Assembly (NCBI RefSeq): GCF_031679605.1
Contig: NZ_CP117522.1
Location: 5,518,001-5,582,000, forward strand
DNA from: Streptomyces luomodiensis
Lineage (GTDB): Bacteria; Actinomycetota; Actinomycetes; Streptomycetales; Streptomycetaceae
DNA: 64,000 nt
Reading direction: 5' to 3'
Shown: one piece after another, positions 56,822 through 64,000 of the stretch
Layout: each line of letters starts with the position of its first letter
How positions within the stretch are numbered: position 1 is the first letter of the stretch
Notes under the pieces: generated by a model
What the model was told of the DNA's origin: nothing
Databases searched by the model: none
Seen by the model: the letters and a program-made list of their open reading frames with translations, nothing else
Position numbers and translations under genes: made by a program

Positions 56822-58486
56822 ATGTCATTTCCCCTGCTGACGGCCACGGCCGTGGTGCCCGCGCTCGGTGCGGTCGCCACCGCCGCCGTGCCCGCCGCCA
56901 AGCGCGCCGCCGCCAAATGGGTGGCGCTGGGCTTCTCGCTGGCCACGCTCGTCCTCGCGGCGATCGTGCTGGTCCGCTTCGATCCCGACGGCGGCCGCTT
57001 CCAGCTCACCGAGTCCCATGCCTGGATCAAGGACTTCGGGGTCCGCTACGTACTGGGCGTGGACGGGATCGCGGTCGCGCTGATCGCGCTCACCGCGGTG
57101 CTCATCCCCTTCATCATCCTGGCGGGCTGGCATGACGCCGATCCGCTCGAAGGCGCCCGCCCCAACCGCCGCTGGCGGCCCACCCAGGGCTTCTTCGCGC
57201 TGATCCTGCTGGTCGAGGCTATGGTGGTGATCTCCTTCGAGGCCACCGACGTCTTCCTCTTCTACATCTTCTTCGAAGCCATGCTGATCCCGATGTACTT
57301 CCTCATCGGGGGCTTCGGGGACCGGGCCGGGGGCCGCTCCGAGGAGGAGACGGCCACTCAGCGCTCCTACGCCGCGGTGAAGTTCCTGCTCTACAACCTC
57401 GCGGGCGGGCTGATCATGCTGGCCGCGGTGGTCGGGCTGTACGCGGTCACCGCCGATCACCTCGGCAGCGGCACCTTCTCGCTCCAGGAGATCGTCCAGG
57501 CACGAGCCGGCGGCCGGCTGGACATGTCGTCCAGTACCGAGCGGCTGCTGTTCCTCGGCTTCTTCTTCGCCTTCGCGGTGAAGGCGCCGCTGTGGCCGCT
57601 GCACACCTGGCTGCCCAACGCGATGGGGGAGTCCACCGCCCCGGTCGCCGTGCTGATCACCGCGGTCGTCGACAAGGTCGGCACCTTCGCGATGCTCCGC
57701 TTCTGCCTCCAGCTCTTCCCGGAGGCCAGCAAGTGGGCCACCCCGACGATCCTGGTCCTCGCGCTCATCAGCATCATCTACGGGGCGCTGCTGGCGATCG
57801 GCCAGCGGGACATCAAGCGGCTGATCGCCTACGCCTCGATCTCCCACTTCGGCTTCATCATCCTGGGCATCTTCGCGATGACCAGCCAGGGCCAGGGCGG
57901 CGCCACCCTCTACATGGTCAACCACGGCGTCTCCACGGCCGCGCTGATGCTGGTGGCCGGGTTCCTGATCACCCGGCGCGGCTCGCGGCTCATCGAGGAC
58001 TACGGCGGGGTGCAGAAGGTCGCCCCGGTGCTCGCCGGCACCTTCCTGATCGGCGGGCTCGCCACCCTCTCGCTGCCCGGACTGGCGCCGTTCATCAGCG
58101 AATTCCTGGTCCTGGTCGGCACGTTCAGCCGCTATCCGGCGTTCGGCGTCATCGCGACCGTCGGCATCGTGTTGGCGGCGCTGTACGTCCTGATCCTCTA
58201 CCAGCGCACCATGACCGGTCCGGTGAAGGCCGAGGTGCGGTCGATGCCCGATCTGCGGGCGCGTGAGCTGGTCGTGGTGGCCCCGCTCATCGCGCTGCTG
58301 ATCTTCCTCGGGGTCTATCCGAAGCCGCTGGCCGACATCGTCAACCCGGCGGTCGACCACACGCTGTCCGTGGTGGACAAGAAGGATCCCAAGCCCGATC
58401 ACCCGGTCACCGACGCGGGCTGGTTCCATTACAGCCCGGCGTCCGAGGGTGCTTCCCACGACGGTGCTTCCGGAGGTGCCAAGTGA
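56822..58486 (+). CDS. nuoM: NADH-quinone oxidoreductase subunit M
   Basis: 554 residues. An antiporter-like subunit: FEATDVFLFYIFFEAMLIPMYFLIGGFG with the conserved Glu, FAVKAPLWPLHTWLPNAMGESTAPVAVLITAVVDKVG with the Lys, and IAYASISHFGFIILGIFA. ATG 56822 lies three bases after the nuoL stop. The 3' end overlaps nuoN by 4 nt (GTGA). Confidence 0.97.
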   Translation: MSFPLLTATAVVPALGAVATAAVPAAKRAAAKWVALGFSLATLVLAAIVLVRFDPDGGRFQLTESHAWIKDFGVRYVLGVDGIAVALIALTAVLIPFIILAGWHDADPLEGARPNRRWRPTQGFFALILLVEAMVVISFEATDVFLFYIFFEAMLIPMYFLIGGFGDRAGGRSEEETATQRSYAAVKFLLYNLAGGLIMLAAVVGLYAVTADHLGSGTFSLQEIVQARAGGRLDMSSSTERLLFLGFFFAFAVKAPLWPLHTWLPNAMGESTAPVAVLITAVVDKVGTFAMLRFCLQLFPEASKWATPTILVLALISIIYGALLAIGQRDIKRLIAYASISHFGFIILGIFAMTSQGQGGATLYMVNHGVSTAALMLVAGFLITRRGSRLIEDYGGVQKVAPVLAGTFLIGGLATLSLPGLAPFISEFLVLVGTFSRYPAFGVIATVGIVLAALYVLILYQRTMTGPVKAEVRSMPDLRARELVVVAPLIALLIFLGVYPKPLADIVNPAVDHTLSVVDKKDPKPDHPVTDAGWFHYSPASEGASHDGASGGAK

Positions 58487-60135
58487 CTCACGCGGCCACT
58501 GTCCACAGCCTGTGGACAACAGCGGCGGCGGCCCCCGACAAGATCCCGTCGCCGGATATCGAATACGGCCAGCTGTCGCCCACGCTGATCGTGCTCGGCG
58601 CCGCGATCGTCGGCGTCCTGATCGAGGCGTTCCTTCCGCGCCGGCAGCGTTATGTCGCGCAGCTGTTCGTCTCCGTGGTCGCCCTGGCCGCGGCGTTCGC
58701 CGCGGTGATCGGCCTCGCCGCCGGCGACTACGGCACCAGCAAGTCCCGGGTCGCGGCCATGGGCGCGATCGCCGTCGACGGACCGGCGCTCTTCCTCCAG
58801 GGCACCATTCTCCTGGTCGCGCTGGTGGCGGTGTTCACCTTCGCCGAGCGGCGGCTGGACCCGGTGGCGCACGGCAACCGCGTCGACTCCTTCGCGGCGC
58901 AGGCCGCCGCCGTGCCCGGCGGCGACGCCGAAAAGGCCGCCGTCAAGGCCGGTTTCACCACCACCGAGGTCTTTCCGCTGGTCCTCTTCGCGGTCGGCGG
59001 CATGCTGGTCTTCCCGTCCGCCAATGACCTGCTGACGCTCTTCGTGGCGCTGGAGGTCTTCTCCCTGCCGCTGTACGTCCTGTGCGCGCTCGCCCGGCGC
59101 CAGCGCCTCCTGTCGCAGGAGGCCGCCGTCAAGTACTTCCTGCTGGGCGCCTTCTCCTCGGCGTTCCTGCTCTTCGGCATCGCCCTGCTGTACGGCTACG
59201 CGGGCACGGTCACCTACTCCGGGATCGCGGACGTCGTCGACGGCCAGGTCAGGAACGTCACCCCGGCGCTGGCCGGGACCATGGGCAATGACGCGCTGCT
59301 GCTGATCGGCGGGGCGATGCTGCTGATGGGGCTGCTGTTCAAGATCGGCGCGGTGCCGTTCCACATGTGGACCCCGGACGTCTACCAGGGCGCCCCCACC
59401 CCGGTGACCGGCTTCATGGCCGCCGCTACCAAGGTCGCGGCCTTCGGCGCGCTGCTGCGGTTGCTGTACGTGGTGCTGCCGGGGCTGCGCTGGGACTGGC
59501 GGCCGGTGATGTGGGGCGTCGCCATCGTCACCATGCTGGGCGGTGCGATCGTGGCCGTCACCCAGACCGATGTGAAGCGGCTGCTGGCGTACTCCTCGAT
59601 CGCCCATGCCGGGTTCATCCTGGCCGGTGTCATCGCCACCACGCCCGAAGGCATCTCCTCCGTCCTCTTCTACCTGGCCGCGTACTCCTTCGTGACCCTC
59701 GGCGCCTTCTCCGTGGTCACCCTGGTGCGGGACGCGGGCGGTGAGGCCACCCATCTGTCCAAGTGGGCCGGGCTCGGCCGCCGTTCGCCCCTGGTGGCCG
59801 CCGTCTTCGCGGTCTTCCTGCTGGCCTTCGCCGGTATCCCGCTGACCAGCGGCTTCGCCGGGAAGTTCGCGGTCTTCAAGGCGGCGGCCGACGGTGGGGC
59901 GGGCGCGCTGGTCGTGATCGGTGTGATCTCCTCGGCGATCGCCGCGTTCTTCTACATCCGGGTGATCGTGCTGATGTTCTTCAGCGAACCGCGCACGGAC
60001 GGCCCGTCCGTGGCGGTGCCGAGCCCGCTGACCTCGTCGGCCATCGCGATCGGTGTGGCGGTCACGGTGGTCCTGGGCGTCGCCCCGCAGTACTTCCTGG
60101 ACCTCGCGAGCCAGGCGGGGGTCTTCGTCCGGTAG
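58483..60135 (+). CDS. nuoN: NADH-quinone oxidoreductase subunit N
   Basis: 550 residues, the third antiporter-like subunit and last gene of the operon: TLFVALEVFSLPLYVLCALAR, FKIGAVPFHMWTPDVYQGAPTPVTGFMAAATKVAAF and LLAYSSIAHAGFILAGVIA. GTG 58483 overlaps the nuoM stop. A strong 23-bp hairpin follows, 36 bp after the stop. Confidence 0.97.
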   Translation: MTHAATVHSLWTTAAAAPDKIPSPDIEYGQLSPTLIVLGAAIVGVLIEAFLPRRQRYVAQLFVSVVALAAAFAAVIGLAAGDYGTSKSRVAAMGAIAVDGPALFLQGTILLVALVAVFTFAERRLDPVAHGNRVDSFAAQAAAVPGGDAEKAAVKAGFTTTEVFPLVLFAVGGMLVFPSANDLLTLFVALEVFSLPLYVLCALARRQRLLSQEAAVKYFLLGAFSSAFLLFGIALLYGYAGTVTYSGIADVVDGQVRNVTPALAGTMGNDALLLIGGAMLLMGLLFKIGAVPFHMWTPDVYQGAPTPVTGFMAAATKVAAFGALLRLLYVVLPGLRWDWRPVMWGVAIVTMLGGAIVAVTQTDVKRLLAYSSIAHAGFILAGVIATTPEGISSVLFYLAAYSFVTLGAFSVVTLVRDAGGEATHLSKWAGLGRRSPLVAAVFAVFLLAFAGIPLTSGFAGKFAVFKAAADGGAGALVVIGVISSAIAAFFYIRVIVLMFFSEPRTDGPSVAVPSPLTSSAIAIGVAVTVVLGVAPQYFLDLASQAGVFVR

Positions 60136-60171
60136 CGGATGGTCGACGGCGGATCCGGGACGCCCGGCGAT

Positions 60172-60222
60172 ACGGACGCCGCCGGCCGGCAGCCATGGGG
60201 GCTGCCGGCCGGCGGCGTCCGT
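60172..60222. terminator. 23-bp perfect hairpin terminator of the nuo operon
   Basis: Arms 60172-60194 and 60200-60222 are exact complements around five bases. It lies between nuoN and a convergent lipoprotein gene and can serve both. Confidence 0.88.
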
Positions 60223-60241
60223 GCGTCCGGGGTGCTTCGGA

Positions 60242-60757
60242 TCAGCCGGTCGGGAGGTCGGTCGGCAGATCGGTCGGGAGGTCGGTCGGGAGGCCGGAGG
60301 GGAGCGACGTCGGCATACCCGAGGGAAGATCGCTGGGCGAGGCCGCCTTGGTGAAGGTGTCGTTCTTGGCCAGCGCGTCCCAGTCGACGGTGAGGGTCTT
60401 GCCGTCCGCGCTGGTGGTGACCTTGCCCGCGCTGCGCTCGGTGTTGCCGTCGGCGCATTTGAGCATCAGCATCTTCCCGCCCATGTCGGTGTAGTCACCG
60501 GTGCAGGTGTGCTCGCCGGCGATCAGGACGGCCTTCTCTCCGCTGATGGACAGGATGACGGCCTCGTCGTCGGACTTCGCCACATAGGTGCCCGCGACCT
60601 TCCCGTCCGCGCCCCCCTCCGCCGGGGCGCTCGACGCGGAGGCGGACGCGGTGTCCTTGGACGTGTCCTTCTCGTCGTCGCCACCGTCACTGCCACATGC
60701 GGTCAGCAGCAGGGCGGCCGCCGCCACCGCACCGGCCATGCTCACTGCCTTCTTCAC
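60242..60757 (-). CDS. lipoprotein with C-terminal LPTD repeats
   Basis: 171 residues. Signal peptide MKKAVSMAGAVAAAALLLTAC with lipobox LLTAC, an acidic Ser/Asp/Ala-rich linker, then a compact beta-rich domain (GTYVAKSDDEAVILSISGEKAVLIAGEHTCTGDYTDMGGKMLMLKC) with two Cys likely forming a disulfide. The C terminus is a short repeat of LPTD/LPSG units, encoded by a 12-bp tandem repeat at 60243-60310. AGGAGGAGAACG precedes the ATG. Function is unknown. Confidence 0.85.
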   Translation of the reverse strand: MKKAVSMAGAVAAAALLLTACGSDGGDDEKDTSKDTASASASSAPAEGGADGKVAGTYVAKSDDEAVILSISGEKAVLIAGEHTCTGDYTDMGGKMLMLKCADGNTERSAGKVTTSADGKTLTVDWDALAKNDTFTKAASPSDLPSGMPTSLPSGLPTDLPTDLPTDLPTG

Positions 60758-60807
60758 GTTCTCCTCCTGGGTTGATAGGGCAGGAGCACGACAAATTAGC
60801 AGCCGGG

Positions 60808-62058
60808 TCAGGGCGTGGCCGGAACGACCTGACCGGTCACCTCGCCCAGGCCGATACGGGCCCCCTGCGGGCCCGGCGCCCAGGCCGTGATGGTCACTTC
60901 GTCGCCGTCCTCCAGGAAGGTCCGGGTGCCGTCGGGGAGGCGCAGGGGGTCGCGGCCTCCCCAGGTGAGTTCGAGGAGACAGCCGAGTTCGTCCGGGCGC
61001 GGACCGCTGACCGTGCCGGAGGCGAAGACGTCACCGGTGCGCAGCGAGGCGCCGTTCACCGTCAGGTGCGCGAGCTGCTGGGCCGCGGTCCAGTACATGG
61101 CGGAGAAGGGCGGGCGGGAGACGGTATGGCCGTTGAGGGCGACCTCGATGCGCAGATCGAGCCCGCCGGGCTCGGCGGCGCTGTCGTCGAGATAAGGGAG
61201 CAGCGGGACGTCGCGGGCGGGAGGGCTGGTACGGGCCGCGGCGAGGGCTTCCAGCGGGGTGACCCACGCGGCCAGCGAGGTGGCGAAGGACTTGCCGAGG
61301 AAGGGGCCGAGCGGGCGGTACTCCCACGCCTGGATGTCGCGTGCGGACCAGTCGTTGAGCAGACAGACGCCGAAGACATGGTCGTGGAACCCGGAGAGCG
61401 GCACCGGTGTATGAACAGTGGAAGGGGCGCCGACGACGAAGGCCACCTCCGCTTCGAAATCCAGGCGGAGGGAGGGCCCGAAGACCGGAGTGGGGGAGGA
61501 AGCGTGTGGTGCGGAGGTATCGGCCGGGGGCAGGTGCTGGCCCTGCGGGCGGACGATGGGCGTGCCCGAGACGAGGAGGGTGCCGGCCCGGCCGTGGTAG
61601 CCGATCGGCATGTGCTTCCAGTTGGGGCTGAGCACATCGCCGTCCGGGCGGAAGATCCTGCCCGCGTTGGTGGCGTGGTGCTCGCTCGCATAGAAGTCGG
61701 CGTAGTCGGCCACCTCGAAGGGGAGATGGAGCGCCACGGTGGCGAGGGGGTGCATCAGGGGCTCGACGGCCGGCCGGTGCACCGGGTCGGTGAGCCACTC
61801 GAGCACCTCGGCGCGGACGGCCCGCCAGACCGGGCGGCCCGCGGCCATCAGCGGGTTGAGGGTGTCGGCGGCCAGCAGTTCGGCGTGCGGAGAGGCGGTG
61901 GCGGCCGCGGCGGCCCCGGCGTCCAGCACATGGTCTCCGTAGCGCACCCCGATCTTCCGCAGATGGGGGGTGTCTGGCGGGGTGAAGACCCCATAGGGGA
62001 GGTTGTGCGGCCCGAAGGGGTCACCTTCGGGCAGGTCCAGCGGGGATCGCTGCGGCAT
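60808..62058 (-). CDS. fahA: fumarylacetoacetase
   Basis: Final enzyme of tyrosine/phenylalanine catabolism, splitting fumarylacetoacetate into fumarate and acetoacetate. 416 residues: N-terminal SH3-like domain (FGPHNLPYGVFTPP), then the catalytic FAH fold: DYADFYASEHHATNAGRIFRP with the catalytic His, WKHMPIGYHGRAGTLLVSG, LDFEAEVAFVVG with metal-binding Glu, GVCLLNDWSARDIQAWEYRPLGPFLGKSF with metal Asp, and FASGTVSGPRPDELGCLLELTWGG. ATG 62058 begins the conserved region; GAGG lies about ten bases upstream. Confidence 0.96.
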   Translation of the reverse strand: MPQRSPLDLPEGDPFGPHNLPYGVFTPPDTPHLRKIGVRYGDHVLDAGAAAAATASPHAELLAADTLNPLMAAGRPVWRAVRAEVLEWLTDPVHRPAVEPLMHPLATVALHLPFEVADYADFYASEHHATNAGRIFRPDGDVLSPNWKHMPIGYHGRAGTLLVSGTPIVRPQGQHLPPADTSAPHASSPTPVFGPSLRLDFEAEVAFVVGAPSTVHTPVPLSGFHDHVFGVCLLNDWSARDIQAWEYRPLGPFLGKSFATSLAAWVTPLEALAAARTSPPARDVPLLPYLDDSAAEPGGLDLRIEVALNGHTVSRPPFSAMYWTAAQQLAHLTVNGASLRTGDVFASGTVSGPRPDELGCLLELTWGGRDPLRLPDGTRTFLEDGDEVTITAWAPGPQGARIGLGEVTGQVVPATP

Positions 62059-62800
62059 CGGGGCTGCCTCGCCTTCTCCTCGGCACGGTGGGGGCGCGGG
62101 GGCGCAGGGCACACCCTAAGGTCCGGTCCGGGGCGAGCGGGGCGAGTGGGCGCCGGCTGCCCGCATCGGCCCGGGGGTATCCGGTCCGCGGGGTGCTGGG
62201 GCCCCAAGGGCGCCTGGAGGCTGAGGGACCGGTGCGCCGGGCGGGTGCGGGTCACCCAGGGGCGGCGGATCGGCCGGGTCACCGTGGGGGAGGACGGCCG
62301 GTGCTCACCCCGCGCGGGGACGGTCGGGCGGGTGAGCCGGCCGCCGACCATGTGCCGGCCGCCGCGGGCGACCGGAGGAGCGTCGCAGCGCTGGACTTCC
62401 CCAGCTCCGGACTCCGCTCGGAGCCGGTCGTCGGCGCCGGGGGCCCTGGCTCGACGCCGGGACGGCTCCTCGGTCCTCGGGCTCCGCGTCACCGGCCTGC
62501 CCGCGGCGGCGAGTTTCGGCCCGGTGGTGCGGTTCGTCCCCGGCACGGAGTACGCGTCGCCACGGCCGGCGGCGGCGGTGGTGGTCGGGCGCGGGTGATC
62601 GGTCGGCGGCCGTGGCATGAATGAACTGCTGCGATCGCGGTACTGCGATGTGAAGCGGCCGGTTTCGGGAGAGAGCGGTGAGAGGCGCACAAGGCGGGAA
62701 GGCGCCCACAGTGATCGATACCCGACCGGATACGCTGCCTGTTGGTGGAGGCAGCGACACATCGACATTCGCGTCATTCGTAGGCAGACAGGAGTACCCC
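62059..62800. other. 742-bp region without a supported gene
   Basis: It lies between the divergent fahA and the polyprenyl synthase. Overlapping open frames exist on both strands, but none has family-like sequence or a ribosome site, so they are treated as high-GC artefacts. The right end holds the synthase promoter region and a perfect 8-bp hairpin (62733-62740 with 62749-62756) about 45 bp before the start. Confidence 0.5.
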
Positions 62801-63811
62801 GTGAGCTTCGTCGGGCCCTTGGGGCTGAGCGTGCGGGACCGGACTCTGGAAGCCGACACCCAGGCCGGGCTGACGGCGGTCGAGGAGGGCCTGCTGGAGG
62901 CCACCAAGAGCGATGTCCCCTTCATCACCGAGGCCGCCCAGCATCTGGTGCGGGCCGGGGGGAAGCGTTTCCGGCCACTGCTGGTGCTGCTGGCCGCGCA
63001 GTTCGGTGACCCCCACGCACCCGGTGTGGTGCCCTCCGCCGTCGTCGTCGAACTCACCCATCTGGCGACCCTGTACCACGACGATGTGATGGACGAGGCC
63101 GAGGTGCGGCGCGGCGTCTCCAGCGCCAACGCCCGCTGGGGCAACTCGGTGGCGGTCCTCACCGGAGACTTCCTCTTCGCCCGTGCCTCGCACATCCTGG
63201 CCGATCTCGGCCCGGAGGCGGTGCGGATCCAGGCCGAGGCGTTCGAGCGGCTGGTGACCGGTCAGATCCTGGAGACGGCGGGTCCCCGCGACGGCCGGGA
63301 CCCGGTCGAGCACTACCTGGATGTGCTGGCCGGCAAGACGGGCTCGCTGATCGCCGTCTCCGGCCGGTTCGGCGCGATGATGTCGGGCGCCGACGAGACC
63401 ATCGTCAGCGTCCTCACCCAGTACGGTGAGCGGCTCGGCATGGCCTTCCAGCTCGCCGACGATGTGCTGGACATCGCCAGCGACAGCCATGAGTCCGGTA
63501 AGACCCCCGGCACCGATCTGCGCGAGGGCGTCGCCACCCTGCCCGTGCTCTATCTGCGGGCCCAGGCCGAGGCGACCGGCTCCGCCGAGGACCGCGAGCT
63601 GTGCGAGCTGCTCGCGGGCGACCTCACCGATGACGCGCGCCATGCCGAGGTGCTGCGGCGGCTGCGCGTCCATCCAGCGCTGGAGCAGGCCCGTCGGGTC
63701 ACCGTCCGCTACGCGGCGGAGGCGCGGTCGATGCTGGCACCGCTGCCCGACGGCCCGGCGAAGGCGGCCCTGGAGGGGCTGTGCGACGCGGTGGTCCACC
63801 GGGCGGGCTGA
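62801..63811 (+). CDS. polyprenyl diphosphate synthase
   Basis: A trans-isoprenyl diphosphate synthase that elongates allylic diphosphates with IPP, probably making the C45-class side chain for menaquinone. 336 residues: GGKRFRPLLVLLAAQFGD, first Asp-rich motif DDVMD (94-98), LTGDFLFARAS, second motif DDVLD (220-224), and GKTPGTDLREGVATLPVLYL. The small Ala-Thr residues upstream of DDVMD (THLATLYH) fit a long-chain enzyme. GTG 62801 has AGGAG seven bases upstream; the frame extends further up without a site. Chain length cannot be set from sequence alone. Confidence 0.94.
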   Translation: MSFVGPLGLSVRDRTLEADTQAGLTAVEEGLLEATKSDVPFITEAAQHLVRAGGKRFRPLLVLLAAQFGDPHAPGVVPSAVVVELTHLATLYHDDVMDEAEVRRGVSSANARWGNSVAVLTGDFLFARASHILADLGPEAVRIQAEAFERLVTGQILETAGPRDGRDPVEHYLDVLAGKTGSLIAVSGRFGAMMSGADETIVSVLTQYGERLGMAFQLADDVLDIASDSHESGKTPGTDLREGVATLPVLYLRAQAEATGSAEDRELCELLAGDLTDDARHAEVLRRLRVHPALEQARRVTVRYAAEARSMLAPLPDGPAKAALEGLCDAVVHRAG

Positions 63812-64000
63812 CGCCCAGGTGCCCACTCGGCGCTTCACGGCGCCTTCGCGGTGCCGATGCCTGGGCGGTTGTGCGCCCGGTCCCGGACTTCCGGTGGGGT
63901 GGCGTCATACCCGAGCACTACGCGCGGGTGATCCTGCGGGCTGACGCGCCACGGCGGTCGATTTGATGGGATGAAAAGACCACCACATGGCGGGATCGGG
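63812..64000. other. right-end region, no supported gene
   Basis: Nothing clear. ATG GCG GGA at 63987 could begin the next gene, but too little sequence is visible to judge. Confidence 0.3.

Noticed and set aside
62088..62624. Possible + strand gene between fahA and the polyprenyl synthase
   Set aside because: No ribosome site, no recognisable domain, and composition like other shadow frames.

Overview
The window is high-GC actinobacterial DNA, almost certainly from a Streptomyces chromosome. The evidence is strong G/C third-position bias, GTG and TTG starts, GTGA/ATGA stop-start coupling, an argS / class I lysS divergent pair, a futalosine-type menaquinone pathway and a 14-gene nuo operon. 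No rRNA, tRNA, insertion sequence, prophage or CRISPR array was found. Gene order reads as conserved core chromosome with small lineage-specific insertions.

Layout. 1-9.8 kb: end of a TAP-like alpha/beta hydrolase, argS, lysS, a DUF2637 membrane protein, two DUF3558-type lipoproteins, rtcB, and an SDR oxidoreductase. 9.9-12.3 kb: a secreted repeat-rich protein with a split PepSY-like domain, ynfA, and a small unknown protein. 12.5-16 kb: hemL, a histidine phosphatase and a deacetylase-like Tat lipoprotein. 16.1-20.4 kb: the system II cytochrome c maturation operon resA-ccdA-resB-ccsA. 20.9-26.1 kb: menaquinone genes mqnL(ubiD)-mqnP(ubiA)-mqnM(ubiX), a small basic protein, an AsnC regulator and mqnE. 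26.2-33.5 kb: udgX, a GNAT, a DUF4229 protein, a cysteine-rich leader peptide plus DAACS symporter, a guanidine-III riboswitch plus Gdx exporter, an esterase, a TetR regulator, a lipase and a cold-shock protein. 33.7-40.5 kb: mqnA, a Ser/Thr kinase, mqnC, a truncated amidohydrolase-like protein, menG and menJ. 40.6-43 kb: a VOC protein, a CBS protein and an NlpC/P60 peptidase. 43.7-60.1 kb: nuoA-N. 60.2-63.8 kb: a lipoprotein, fumarylacetoacetase and a polyprenyl diphosphate synthase.

Functional theme. The window holds much of a menaquinone-based respiratory chain: ring synthesis (mqnA, mqnC, mqnE), prenylation and decarboxylation (mqnL/P/M), side chain (polyprenyl synthase), methylation (menG), side-chain reduction (menJ), complex I (nuo), cytochrome c maturation (res/ccs) and haem precursor synthesis (hemL). 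MqnB/MqnX and MqnD are absent and must lie elsewhere. Two Rex-like operators, before resA and before nuoA, suggest NADH/NAD+ control of both respiratory operons.

Most unusual observation: between nuoB and nuoC lie three identical 92-bp tandem cassettes. Each carries its own Shine-Dalgarno and a 31-codon reading frame coupled by 4-nt overlaps to the next, ending in a TTG start for nuoC.
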